Below, in pieces: positions 43,022-52,447 of a stretch of DNA of 64,000 bases. The position numbers were made by a program, and so were the translations under genes. Origin of the DNA: an uncultured Clostridia bacterium (GTDB lineage: Bacteria > Bacillota > Clostridia > Christensenellales > UBA1242); the NCBI GenBank assembly GCA_934778215.1, contig CAKVOE010000002.1:248001-312000 (forward strand), given 5' to 3'. Within the stretch, counting starts at the first letter, position 1. Each line of letters opens with the position of its first letter. The notes below the pieces were generated by a model. It saw nothing but the letters and a program-made list of their open reading frames with translations, had not been told where the DNA came from and did not search any database.

Positions 43022-43823
43022 CAAATACAATCAAAAGATGGCAGAGCTAGAACGACAAAAAAAGTACGATATAGATGTAAATTATGGCGAATATTATCTA
43101 GTGCAAGAGCAAGAACCAAACCACAGATATATTTATGACCGTTTTATAGATAAGGTTTATTATTGTTTTTTAAGAATAATTATTTTTATATTTGCACCAA
43201 TTTTGCTATTTTTTACCTACCGACTAAAAATTAGAGGTCGCAAAAATTTGCGAAAAAGGGGCAAGTCGGGAGCCATAATAATAAGTAACCATGTAGCACT
43301 ATTAGACGAACTTATGATAAAGCAAGCGGTGTTTTCGCACATATACTATGTTGCAGGATCTCACAATAACAAAAAGAGTTTTGCAGGTTACACGCTAAAA
43401 ATTTTGGGACTTATGCCACTATCAAATTTATTTTCTAATCAAAAGAATTTAAACAAGGCAATAGAAACTCATTTAGCCGACAAAAAGTATGTGTATGTAG
43501 CACCCGAGCAAGCAATGTGGCGTGGCTACAAAAAGTTAAGACCATTCAAAAACGGAGCCTTTTATTATGCGGTAAAAAACGATGTGCCGGTAATTCCTAT
43601 GGTGGCACTAATAAAAGACCCAAACGGCTGGGACAAATTGGTTGGCAGAAAGTTTAGAGTAACGCTAGAAATTTTACCGCCTCAGTTTATAAATAAATCT
43701 CTCCCTCAAAAGGAAGCAATAGAAGAGTTAAATAATCGTTGCCACAGCGTTTTGGTAAAGCGAATGAACGAGTTTTATGGCACCGAAAGTGATGTTACAA
43801 AATGTGAAGATAGGGCTAACTAA
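43011..43823 (+). CDS. PlsC-type lysophospholipid acyltransferase
   Basis: 270 residues from the ATG at 43011 (AAGGAG upstream); an earlier in-frame ATG lies deep inside the previous gene and has no site. It overlaps the glycosyltransferase by 11 bases. A hydrophobic segment (54-70) precedes the catalytic motif SNHVALLDE (His94 x4 Asp99). The second motif is PEQAMWRG, and FKNGAFYYAVKNDVPVIPM follows. It acylates lysophosphatidate or a related lysolipid. The substrate is inferred from the family. Confidence 0.88.
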   Translation: MRTSKYNQKMAELERQKKYDIDVNYGEYYLVQEQEPNHRYIYDRFIDKVYYCFLRIIIFIFAPILLFFTYRLKIRGRKNLRKRGKSGAIIISNHVALLDELMIKQAVFSHIYYVAGSHNNKKSFAGYTLKILGLMPLSNLFSNQKNLNKAIETHLADKKYVYVAPEQAMWRGYKKLRPFKNGAFYYAVKNDVPVIPMVALIKDPNGWDKLVGRKFRVTLEILPPQFINKSLPQKEAIEELNNRCHSVLVKRMNEFYGTESDVTKCEDRAN

Positions 43824-43910
43824 TGTTTTTAGCACAATTTTATTTACCTATAAGCAATTGATATTATATTGCAAACTTGCACAAATTAAAACAAGCGGGG
43901 TATAAAAAAA

Positions 43911-46118
43911 TTGAAAAATATGAAAAGTTTATTAACAAATTTTGCAAAAAACTGTGGCAGATTTACTTTTGCCCTTTTTTTGTTTATCTTTGCCTTTTTA
44001 TGCCTAACAAATGAAAACTATATGCAAAAAAATGCAAGCAAAACAAGTGCCGACCAACTAAGCAATTCAAACTTTACAAACCTAATTGTGTTTGCCAAAT
44101 TTGCAGGAGAAAGCGAGTTTATATTTAGTAACCCGGCAGGCAGTACAACATCTAGCGTCAAAGACATAACCGAAAATAGTTATTCGGGCAATGGTTATTC
44201 GGTAAAGGATTACTTTTATAGAGCGTCTAATGGTAAAGCGGTTATACAAAGTTTATACCTATTTTTGCCCGGCGGAAATTCGCTTACACTACAAAACACA
44301 AGGGGCTATTATTCGGCATACAACAGTGAAAACAACCCTACGGGTTACACCTCAGCACAAAAGGCTCAAAGAATGTACGACCTAAAAGTAGATTGGGCAA
44401 CAGCCATTAATGACGCCATAAATAATGGTGCAAAAATATCTGATGTGAGTGGCACCACCAACTACAATTTTAGTGAGTTAGACAAAAACGGTGATGGGGA
44501 AATTGATAGCCTTACTATAATATACAAATATTCTAATGAATATACAATAAATCAGGGCGATTGTTTGTGGAGTTACCGTGACTACTTTAATTATGTGACC
44601 ATTAATGCGGGAGCAAAACCAATAACCAGTGGAAATTATTTACAAATTACGGCGAATTATAACGATATTTACACCGATGAAAATGGCGTAGAATTTGCCA
44701 ATTTAAAAACAATGATACACGAAATGGGGCATATTTTTGGGCTAAAAGACCTATATCGTAGCGGAGGTGCTTCGGGTGGGGTATATTATATGTCGGCAAT
44801 GGCAAGGGCAATAACACCCGTTCCGCAATTTTTAACCGCAAAAGAAAGAGAGGCTCTCGGCTGGCTAAATGCAAGCAATGTGCAACCAATAAGCACTAGC
44901 GGAACATATACCATAAAGGTTACCAAATCACAAAGTCAAGAAGATGTAATTTGTTACAAACTTTTAATTCCCCGAAAAAAGGAAGAAACAAGTGATGTTC
45001 CTGATAAATATCTATATTTAGAATATCGCAAATTTGACGGCACAGAAAATAAATATGACTCCCAAGAAAAAATAATAACCAATAAAGATGGAACCAAGTT
45101 AACGCAAATAACACAACTAAAAAGTGGTTTAATATGCTCATTAGTTGTTGCAAATATAAAATTTCCAAGCAATCTTAATCCAACGGGCAATAAGTGGAAT
45201 TTTGAGGTTTTGAGCAATGGCAACGCAACCAAAGTAGACGCTGGCTTGCAAACGGGCGAAAGTTTAACCAATATTGCAGGGGCTATAGGTGTAGAAGTTT
45301 TAGGTATGACGGACGACACTATTACCTTTAAAATTGAAGGGATAGAGAACATTCATAGTCATAACGCAGAGCATATGGCACAAAAAAATCCTACTTGCAC
45401 CCAAAAAGGAAATATAGAGTATTGGTATTGCGAAAGGTGTGACAGATATTTTGAAGACCCAGAGTTAACTCAAGAAATTGAAGAAAAAGCAGATGTCGAG
45501 ATAGCGGTTGCTTCGCATAGCAAAAAATATGTAGCACCAAAGAGTTCAACATGCATACAAGAGGGTAATATAGAGTATTGGTATTGCGAAAGGTGTGGCA
45601 AATATTATAGCGATGAAGCACTAACGCAAGAGATTACGCACCAAGACACCATTTTACCAAAAATTCAACATACTCATACAATAATGTTTGGGTATGATGC
45701 AACCTGTTTGGGAACGGGGCTAACCGATGGCATAAAGTGTAGTGAGTGCAACCAAATAATAGTTTCACAAGAAGTTATACCAAAATTACCGCATACCGAA
45801 AGCGGTTGGATAGAAGACACCCCAGCAACCAAAGAACACAAAGGACACCGCCATACCGAATGCACGGTGTGCAAAACCATAATAAAGGAAGAAGATTTTG
45901 ACTATGTCGAGGGGTCGGGTGCAGGTAGTGGAAACGCTGGCGGAGGAGCAGGAAGCGAAAACGCCAGCCCAAATGCAAGTGCAGAGATGGGCAACGCCAA
46001 TGGTTTTACTACTACCGAAATAGTAACTGTGGTGTGCTGTGGGGTTGCATTTATTGCAGGGAGTATAGCCTTTCTTTTGGTAAAAAGAAGACGAAACAAA
46101 ATGCAAAACAAGGAATAA
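43911..46118 (+). CDS. Surface metallopeptidase with Cys-rich repeats and membrane anchor
   Basis: 735 residues from TTG at 43911 (GCGGGG upstream); an ATG three codons later is also possible. A signal anchor lies at about 17-34. A calcium-loop-like DKNGDGEID is near residue 196. The zinc motif HEMGHIFGLKD starts at His270 (HExxH with a downstream Asp), as in M6-like secreted proteases. The C-terminal part holds two close repeats 52 codons apart (GNIEYWYCERC) and two divergent CxxC units. A Ser/Gly/Asn/Ala linker, then a terminal membrane helix and KRRRNK tail, follow. No LPXTG is seen. Confidence 0.8.
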   Translation: MKNMKSLLTNFAKNCGRFTFALFLFIFAFLCLTNENYMQKNASKTSADQLSNSNFTNLIVFAKFAGESEFIFSNPAGSTTSSVKDITENSYSGNGYSVKDYFYRASNGKAVIQSLYLFLPGGNSLTLQNTRGYYSAYNSENNPTGYTSAQKAQRMYDLKVDWATAINDAINNGAKISDVSGTTNYNFSELDKNGDGEIDSLTIIYKYSNEYTINQGDCLWSYRDYFNYVTINAGAKPITSGNYLQITANYNDIYTDENGVEFANLKTMIHEMGHIFGLKDLYRSGGASGGVYYMSAMARAITPVPQFLTAKEREALGWLNASNVQPISTSGTYTIKVTKSQSQEDVICYKLLIPRKKEETSDVPDKYLYLEYRKFDGTENKYDSQEKIITNKDGTKLTQITQLKSGLICSLVVANIKFPSNLNPTGNKWNFEVLSNGNATKVDAGLQTGESLTNIAGAIGVEVLGMTDDTITFKIEGIENIHSHNAEHMAQKNPTCTQKGNIEYWYCERCDRYFEDPELTQEIEEKADVEIAVASHSKKYVAPKSSTCIQEGNIEYWYCERCGKYYSDEALTQEITHQDTILPKIQHTHTIMFGYDATCLGTGLTDGIKCSECNQIIVSQEVIPKLPHTESGWIEDTPATKEHKGHRHTECTVCKTIIKEEDFDYVEGSGAGSGNAGGGAGSENASPNASAEMGNANGFTTTEIVTVVCCGVAFIAGSIAFLLVKRRRNKMQNKE
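45411..45600 (+). repeat. 156-bp-spaced repeats inside the metallopeptidase gene
   Basis: AATATAGAGTATTGG.. begins at 45411 and 45567. About 30 bases are identical in both copies, encoding NIEYWYCERC. Confidence 0.85.
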
Positions 46119-46218
46119 AAAAATTCATCTTTAAAAAATTCCCAAAAACAAAAACTACCATAAATTTGTTATGTAAAAAAATTGTTTTGAGTTAAAATAA
46201 AACAAAAAGGAGTTAATT

Positions 46219-47214
46219 ATGGCACAAAACAAACAATTATCCAAAGGGGTAATATCGGCAATAGTTAGCGTTAGTATTTGCGTGGTACTTGCAGTGGTTT
46301 TGCTAATTTACTACTTTGGAAACAACCCCAGCAATTGGAACAAAATTGCAAAGGCAGAATTTAAAGTTGCGGGTCTAAAAGACGGCTTTACACCACAAGG
46401 TCTATGCTACATAGAAGAATCGGGAAACTATATGGTAAGCGGATATATGAAAGACAAAAGCGATTCTCGAATTTATTTAATAGATAAAGAAAGTGGCGAA
46501 AGCAAATATTTTACCATAGATTCGTCTGACGAAAAGGTAAACAAAGGACACCTTGGTGGAATAGTTCAAAAGGGTAATTTTGTATGGCTTTCTAGTGATA
46601 GCAGTATAATTGCATTAAACTATACCGATTGCAAAAATGCACAAAATGGCGAAAAGGTAAAAGCCATTAGCGTGGTGCAAACTTGCACAAATGCTAGTTT
46701 TTGTTTCGTAGATGACAGTGGTCTTTGGGTGGGAGAGTTTTATCGTCCAAAAAACTACGAAACGGACAAAAGTCATTATTTTACGGTATCACAAAAGGAA
46801 GTTAATCACGCAATTGCAACCAAATACAACTTTAATGCCGAAAAACTAAATGGCATAGAAGAATCTCCATCAATGGCAATATCTCTTCCAGACCTTGTGC
46901 AAGGCGTTGCAATATTGCCCGATGGTAGGGTGGTTCTTTCTACCTCTTACGGTTTGCCAAATTCAAAAATTTTGGTATATTCAAGTGAGTGGAGCAAAGC
47001 CCCAGCAGGCAAAATAACCGTTCAAGAAACCGAAGTAGATTTATATGTTTTATCTTCAAAAAACCTACAAAAAAGTTTAACGGTACCAAGTATGTCAGAA
47101 GGAATTTCTTACAACAACGGCACTCTAAAAATATTGTTCGAAAACGCATCAAAAAAATATAAACTATTTACCCGTAACCGAATAGAATATGTAATGAGCA
47201 TAAGTATAGATTAG
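46219..47214 (+). CDS. Membrane-anchored beta-propeller-like protein, unknown
   Basis: 331 residues. One hydrophobic helix lies at 12-32, then an outside domain with repeated strand patterns (GLCYIEESGNYMVSGYM, GLWVGEFY, VQGVAILPDGRVVLSTSYG) typical of propeller folds. AAGGAG precedes the ATG. It follows the metallopeptidase by 100 bases and may share its surface role. No family can be named. Confidence 0.65.
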   Translation: MAQNKQLSKGVISAIVSVSICVVLAVVLLIYYFGNNPSNWNKIAKAEFKVAGLKDGFTPQGLCYIEESGNYMVSGYMKDKSDSRIYLIDKESGESKYFTIDSSDEKVNKGHLGGIVQKGNFVWLSSDSSIIALNYTDCKNAQNGEKVKAISVVQTCTNASFCFVDDSGLWVGEFYRPKNYETDKSHYFTVSQKEVNHAIATKYNFNAEKLNGIEESPSMAISLPDLVQGVAILPDGRVVLSTSYGLPNSKILVYSSEWSKAPAGKITVQETEVDLYVLSSKNLQKSLTVPSMSEGISYNNGTLKILFENASKKYKLFTRNRIEYVMSISID

Positions 47215-47376
47215 TTTTTGTTAAATGGGTAATGAGAGTAAACGGTTTTGTAAAAAAGGGTTTTAGTTAGTATAAGCCATAAGTTATAAATTACTAACGG
47301 CACCGCTAGGTTTAAGGGTGGAGCCAACGCAAATTAACTTGCAGTGCAAAAATAACAAGTTACAATATATGTTAAT

Positions 47377-47412
47377 AAGACTAAGTGTATTAATTACGCT
47401 TAGTCTTTTTTA
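47377..47412 (+). terminator. Terminator before the integrase gene
   Basis: AAGACTAAG (47377-47385) and CTTAGTCTT (47399-47407) then TTTTT. Confidence 0.8.
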
Positions 47413-47450
47413 AAACAAATGCAAGCCAATTTGCAAAAAAGGAGTAAATT

Positions 47451-48398
47451 ATGAAACTAAATGAATGGCTAAGTGTGTGGCTAGAAAAATACACACGACA
47501 AATGGTAAAACACAAAACCTATTACCGCTACAAATATTTTATCGAAAAGCACATTAATCCCAAAATTGGAAGTGTAGAGTTAGAAAAAATAAATGGCGAA
47601 GTTTTACAAGAGTTTATAACAAGTGAACTACAAAGCGGAAACCTAATTACAAAAGAAAGGCTTGCAAACAACACAGTAATAGGAATTTTTAATATATTAA
47701 AGCAAAGTTTATCTTTGGCGTATTCGTTAGGAAAAATAAATAATGAAGATTACAAAAAAATAAACAAACCAAACCCCGTAGGCAGAGCAATAGAGGCGTT
47801 TGAAAAAGAGGACCAACAGCGAATAGAAAGATATTGTTTAAAGTCTAAAAAGAACAATTATAAGGGCGTTTTGGTGTGCCTGTATACAGGTATAAGAATT
47901 GGCGAGTTGCTGGCTTTAACTTGGGACGATATAGATTTTCAGACGGGAATTATGAGCATTAACAAAACGGCGTTTCGAATAAAAATAGACGGAAAACCCA
48001 AAATAGTTGTAGATGAACCTAAAACAAAAGATTCTAACCGAATTATTCCGGTGCCAAAGGCGTTGCTTAGCATATTAAACAAGGTGCAAAGAAGTTCAAC
48101 ATCTAATTATGTTATATCTACCCGAGCGGGCGGAATGGTAAGCACCAGAGCCTATCAAAGAACATTTCAAAACCTACTAAGAAGAATAAGGGTGCATTAC
48201 CGTAATTTTCACACCCTAAGACACACCTTTGCTACTCGTGCAATCGAAATGGGAATGGACGTAAAAACGCTTTCCGAAATTTTAGGACACAAAAACCCCA
48301 TGATAACGCTCCGCCGATACACCCATTCTATGATGTCCTACAAAATTTCAATGATGAACAAATTGGGCAGAGTTTTATATCCGCAAACCTTTAATTAA
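47451..48398 (+). CDS. Tyrosine recombinase (phage/ICE-type integrase)
   Basis: 315-residue site-specific recombinase. The SAM-like N-terminal DNA-binding domain covers about 1-105 (LNEWLSVWLEKYTRQ). The catalytic residues are R149 (TGIRIGELL), K191 or K193, H254 and R257 (FHTLRHTF), H280 (LGH) and Y290 (RRYTHSM). The closest type is ICE or phage integrases rather than XerC/XerD. No other mobile genes, excisionase or att-like direct repeat is seen nearby, so it is an orphan or the remnant of an element. AGGAG precedes the ATG. Confidence 0.88.
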   Translation: MKLNEWLSVWLEKYTRQMVKHKTYYRYKYFIEKHINPKIGSVELEKINGEVLQEFITSELQSGNLITKERLANNTVIGIFNILKQSLSLAYSLGKINNEDYKKINKPNPVGRAIEAFEKEDQQRIERYCLKSKKNNYKGVLVCLYTGIRIGELLALTWDDIDFQTGIMSINKTAFRIKIDGKPKIVVDEPKTKDSNRIIPVPKALLSILNKVQRSSTSNYVISTRAGGMVSTRAYQRTFQNLLRRIRVHYRNFHTLRHTFATRAIEMGMDVKTLSEILGHKNPMITLRRYTHSMMSYKISMMNKLGRVLYPQTFN

Positions 48399-48423
48399 AT
48401 TTGCGAGAGCGGGTAAGAAATGA

Positions 48424-48429
48424 TATAAT
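48424..48429 (+). promoter_or_regulatory. Predicted -10 of the 48454 gene
   Basis: TATAAT 30 bases before the chosen start. It supports the ATG at 48454, which has GGGAGA upstream, over an earlier in-frame ATG at 48439 that would leave almost no leader. Confidence 0.5.
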
Positions 48430-48453
48430 ATATCAAAAATGGGAGAAATTAAA

Positions 48454-49167
48454 ATGAACCGCAACTTTAATGTATTTAGCCAAATAAAAAAAGTGCCGTG
48501 GTGGGGATATGTTGGTGGTGTTGCATCTTTTGCCATTCAGTCACTATTTTACTATCTATCTAATTGGCTAGCAAACATTACCGGCTCAATAAATTGGGCG
48601 GTATGCACCAAAATTGATGTTATAGATAACGCAATACCTATTGTTCCGGCGTTTTCAATAATTTATGTGTATGCCTTTATCTTTTGGTTTTTTGCTCCCG
48701 TTGTGGTTTCTATAACGGGCAAAGAGAATTTCAAAAAATATGCAATCGGGCAAGTGGTGGCATATTTTATAGGCTTTGTTATTTACATAGTTTTGCCAAC
48801 ATATATGAATAGAAGTGCCGAAGGTTTAATAGATTACGCCCAAAACGGAAACTATTGGCTATTAAAAATTATTTATTCGGTAGATGGCGGAAATTATGCC
48901 TTTAACCTATGCCCGTCCTATCACTGCTTAACTAGTGTGTATAGTTTTTTGGCGGTTTACAAAAAAGAGGGCATATCGCTTTGGTACAAAATATATTCAT
49001 TTATAGTTGCCCTATTAATATGCCTTGCAACATTGTTTATTAAACAACACTATTTTATAGACCTAGTGACAGGTGTTTTAATAGCAATAATTGTGTACAT
49101 TGTAGTAGAACTTGTGTTTGCAAAAAAGAACAAACAAGCACAGCAAAAACTTTATACAAAAATTTAA
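48454..49167 (+). CDS. PAP2-superfamily-like membrane protein
   Basis: 237 residues, about six membrane helices. LCPSYHCLTS and a later KQHYFIDLVTG suit the PAP2 C-terminal motif pair (P-S-x-H and H-x3-D), as in Aur1/inositol-phosphorylceramide-synthase-like and undecaprenyl phosphatase-like proteins. The start is discussed with the promoter. It could act on a lipid phosphate, but the exact substrate is unknown. Confidence 0.7.
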   Translation: MNRNFNVFSQIKKVPWWGYVGGVASFAIQSLFYYLSNWLANITGSINWAVCTKIDVIDNAIPIVPAFSIIYVYAFIFWFFAPVVVSITGKENFKKYAIGQVVAYFIGFVIYIVLPTYMNRSAEGLIDYAQNGNYWLLKIIYSVDGGNYAFNLCPSYHCLTSVYSFLAVYKKEGISLWYKIYSFIVALLICLATLFIKQHYFIDLVTGVLIAIIVYIVVELVFAKKNKQAQQKLYTKI

Positions 49168-49238
49168 TAGCAATAATTTTTTGCTTTGAAAAGGACGATA
49201 ATATATGATATAATCAACCCCATAAGGAAGGCTGATTT

Positions 49239-49718
49239 ATGGAATTTAGGCGAGCAAATGCAGAAGAAAAACACATAATTGCAGGAATATACGAAAAGGT
49301 AAAGGGCAGTGAGTTTTGCACGTGGAACGAGTTTTATCCCACAATGGACGAGGTGGAGCACGATTTTAGCAACAATGGGTTATATTGTTTGGTAGATGGC
49401 GGGGAGTTATTGGGGGCTCTTAGTGTGGTTCAACCAAACGAAATGGATTTGCTAGATTGTTGGACACAAAAAACGGGCTTAATTAAAGAAATTGCCCGAA
49501 TAGTAGTAGCACCAAACCACCAAGGCAAAGGTCTTGCAAAACTAATGGTTAATAAAATGGTAGAGGAATTTGGCAAAATGGGAGTAACAGCCATACACCT
49601 TTCTGTTGCCAAAAAAAATCTACCAGCACAAAAAGCCTACCAAAATGTTGGATTTAAAACGGTGGGAGAAACGATAATGTATGGTGGAGATTACAACCTA
49701 ATGGAGTACGTTTTTTAG
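49239..49718 (+). CDS. GNAT-family N-acetyltransferase
   Basis: 159 residues with the acetyl-CoA binding motif RIVVAPNHQGKGLAKLMV (about 87-104; Q-x-x-G-x-G). The C-terminal AYQNVGFKTVGE matches motif B. Substrate unknown. A TATAAT lies about 30 bases before the start, and AAGGAAGG serves as its ribosome site. Confidence 0.85.
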   Translation: MEFRRANAEEKHIIAGIYEKVKGSEFCTWNEFYPTMDEVEHDFSNNGLYCLVDGGELLGALSVVQPNEMDLLDCWTQKTGLIKEIARIVVAPNHQGKGLAKLMVNKMVEEFGKMGVTAIHLSVAKKNLPAQKAYQNVGFKTVGETIMYGGDYNLMEYVF

Positions 49719-49751
49719 CCCAACAAAACCTAAAAGATGGGGATATGATTG

Positions 49752-51758
49752 ATGGATATAATCAAAGAAGAAAAAGAAAAGTATAATCTAATTAAAAACA
49801 AATTAGAAAAATACCGAAAGGGGTTGGACGATTCTTTAATTCTTGCAAAACAGATTACTGACCCCAATATGGCAAGCATAATGGTAAAAGCGTATAGTAG
49901 GCAAATATATCTGTACGAAAAAAACAAAAAGCAGCCATATTTTGCCAAAATTATCTTCGAGGGCGATGACGAACCGATTGTTGCTTACATTGGAAGAATT
50001 GGTTTTGCCGATTTAAACGAAGATGACATAATAGTAGATTGGAGAGCCCCGATATCCGAACTGTACTATAATTCTAAATTGGGGCGAACTCAATTTTTGG
50101 TCGAAAACCGTCCAGTTAAAGGAGAATTGACTCTAAAAAGGCAAATCTCCTTTAAAAATGGCGAAATAATTTCGGCTTACGACATAGACAATCAGTTAAG
50201 TTCAGATGAATTTCTTTTACCTTATTTAACAGGCTCAGCCGACAACCGTTTAAAAAGTATAGTATCAACAATTCAAGAAGAACAAGACCAAATTATTCGA
50301 ATCCCTATAAACAAAAGCATTATAGTGCAAGGTGTTGCAGGTTGTGGAAAAACAACGGTTGCACTACATAGGTTGTCGTATTTAATATACAACCACCGAG
50401 AAGCATACAATGCAAAAGAGTATTACATAATTTCGCCAAACAACGTATTCAAAAAATATATTTCAACGCTTTTAGAAGACCTAGACGCAGACGAGGCACA
50501 AAGTTCAACCATAAAACAACTAATAGAAAAAATTGTGGGCGATTACAAAATTTTAGATAAGCACGAGCAGTATGATTATTTGGTTGAACACAAAAAGGAC
50601 ACGGCATTTTTAAAATACAAAAGCGGAAAGCCGTTTTTGAGATTATTAAATATATTTATAGACCAATTAGAACAAAAACTTTTTACAAAAGATTTGGTGG
50701 TAGAAGGTGTAAATATTTTATCTGGCAAAAAGGTTTATGATATTTATAAAGAGTGCAAAAAAACCTCTATCGAAGAAAATGTCGAAATTTGGATTGACAA
50801 AGTTAATCACTATTTAAGAACAAGTGCCGACCTAAAAAGTTATCTAAAACAACTGGTGCAAACCTCAGCAATAAGTTTAAAGAAAAAGTTTGATATAGAG
50901 CATAAAGTACAGCAAGGGTTAATAAAAGAATTAAGAGCATATTTCAATAAAAACATTGACATAATGGCACTATATTGCCAGTTTATTAAGGTTTGCAATA
51001 ATTATTCAGAAGACCCGTTAATAAACGAATTAAGAGCCGAAACGCTTGCTAATTTAAACAAAAAGACAATAAGTGAAGACGATTTTGGTGCAATTCTTTA
51101 TTTGTATTCAAGAATAAAGAATGATAAAGAATGTGAAAAGATATGTCAAGTATTAATAGATGAAGCACAAGATATTTCTTATTTGCAGTTTTTGGCACTT
51201 CGCAACATATTCAAAACGGCAACCTTTTCAATTTTTGGAGATGTGGCACAATCACTTTATGAGTATCAAGTTATATCAAATTGGAGCGAAATTAGCGATA
51301 TTTTTGACGATGCAATGTACATTGAGTTAAGAAAAAGTTATCGTACCACAATAGAAATTACAGCAAACGCAAACGAGCAATTAAAAAACCTTGGGCTTGC
51401 CGATGCCGAAAATGTAATAAGACACGGGGAAGCGGTAGAGTACAATAAATCAAATTACAACCAAATTGCAAACGACATACAAAATGAAATATCAACCTTT
51501 TTGCAAAGGGGTTTTGCGTCAGTTGCAATAGTTTGCCAAAACGAAGACGAAGTTCTGCAAGTTAAAACAATGCTAAGCAATACAAATCTTGTCGCACAAA
51601 ACTTTGCAATAATGACTGCTATGGAAATTAAGGGGTTAGAGTTTGAGGGGGTAATCATTTATAATGAAAACTCCTATGATTTAACTAGGTTAAAACAAAA
51701 ACAATTATATGTGGCAAAAACCAGAGCTTTGCACAAATTGATAATAAATAGTTTTTAA
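49752..51758 (+). CDS. HelD-type UvrD-like helicase (RNA polymerase-recycling ATPase)
   Basis: 668 residues from the ATG at 49752 (GGGG upstream; TTG at 49749 is an alternative). It has the N-terminal coiled-coil arm (1-60), then IVDWRAPISELYYNSK, typical of HelD. Walker A GVAGCGKTT is at 194-202 and Walker B region LIDEAQDIS in the middle. The C-terminal motifs are ELRKSYRTTIEIT and IKGLEFEGVIIYN, with a final VAKTRALHKLII. In Gram-positives HelD frees stalled RNA polymerase. Confidence 0.88.
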   Translation: MDIIKEEKEKYNLIKNKLEKYRKGLDDSLILAKQITDPNMASIMVKAYSRQIYLYEKNKKQPYFAKIIFEGDDEPIVAYIGRIGFADLNEDDIIVDWRAPISELYYNSKLGRTQFLVENRPVKGELTLKRQISFKNGEIISAYDIDNQLSSDEFLLPYLTGSADNRLKSIVSTIQEEQDQIIRIPINKSIIVQGVAGCGKTTVALHRLSYLIYNHREAYNAKEYYIISPNNVFKKYISTLLEDLDADEAQSSTIKQLIEKIVGDYKILDKHEQYDYLVEHKKDTAFLKYKSGKPFLRLLNIFIDQLEQKLFTKDLVVEGVNILSGKKVYDIYKECKKTSIEENVEIWIDKVNHYLRTSADLKSYLKQLVQTSAISLKKKFDIEHKVQQGLIKELRAYFNKNIDIMALYCQFIKVCNNYSEDPLINELRAETLANLNKKTISEDDFGAILYLYSRIKNDKECEKICQVLIDEAQDISYLQFLALRNIFKTATFSIFGDVAQSLYEYQVISNWSEISDIFDDAMYIELRKSYRTTIEITANANEQLKNLGLADAENVIRHGEAVEYNKSNYNQIANDIQNEISTFLQRGFASVAIVCQNEDEVLQVKTMLSNTNLVAQNFAIMTAMEIKGLEFEGVIIYNENSYDLTRLKQKQLYVAKTRALHKLIINSF

Positions 51759-52012
51759 CAATAGTTTAACCATTGTTAAAAATAACAATTAAAATTTATT
51801 ATAACAACTAAATGTGCAAAGGGCTACAAGTTATAAAAGAACATAAATTGATTTCAATAAAAAATTGACGGGAAAAGTTGATTCCCGTCAATTTTTATTA
51901 GTGCTTAATTCGTTTTGTTAAATTTTGAATAATTAATTGCTATGCAGAAATTTATATTTATTTATATTTATGTAAGTAATTTTTATTAGACTATGGTAAA
52001 TAGAAATTATAA
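51759..52012. terminator. Spacer with a strong terminator after helD
   Basis: The hairpin AAAATTGACGGGAA/TTCCCGTCAATTTTT (51861-51896) with a short loop can stop transcription from both sides of this convergent spacer (helD plus, aconitase X minus). Confidence 0.85.
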
Positions 52013-52447
52013 TTAATCTTTAATTACCACAACGCCCTCTGGCAAAATTTCAATAATATCGCCCGTTTTTACGGTGTTTAAAAACTCATCGCCCAAATTG
52101 TCAATTGTTGGCATAGAGTGGCTTGTCCAAACATCTGCCAAAATTGTACCAGCGGCTGCAAGCGAATCTATTGGCTTAGAAAAGAGCATTGCACCGGGAT
52201 TGCACCCAATAACTGCAGAGTTAAACAGTACCATTCCGCCCGTTGTAGAACCAATTGTTTGTGGTAAACACAACGCAACGCCAACGGTGTTTTTGCCATA
52301 AAGGTCAGTGTTTCCTTGGTCGGTGCAAATGTTTTTTCCGTCCTTGCAGTTTTTAAACGAAGCCAAAGTATTAAATCCGCCATGGGAAACTAGTGCTTCA
52401 AGTGTTGCCGTTCCGGGAACAACAACTCGTCCTTTAAATTGTTTCAT
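52013..52447 (-). CDS. Aconitase X swivel-domain subunit (DUF126)
   Basis: 144-residue small subunit of the aconitase X dehydratases. The start KQFKGRVVVPGTATLEALVS and QTIGSTTGGMVLFNSAV with GCNPGAMLFSKPIDSLAAAG are the DUF126 swivel-domain pattern. Its ATG overlaps the stop of the large subunit by one base (TAATG), so translation is coupled. The two subunits form the active enzyme. Confidence 0.88.
   Translation of the reverse strand: MKQFKGRVVVPGTATLEALVSHGGFNTLASFKNCKDGKNICTDQGNTDLYGKNTVGVALCLPQTIGSTTGGMVLFNSAVIGCNPGAMLFSKPIDSLAAAGTILADVWTSHSMPTIDNLGDEFLNTVKTGDIIEILPEGVVVIKD

Noticed and set aside
47451..48398. XerC/XerD housekeeping recombinase
   Set aside because: N-terminal domain and spacing fit ICE/phage integrases better, so it is left as an orphan integrase.
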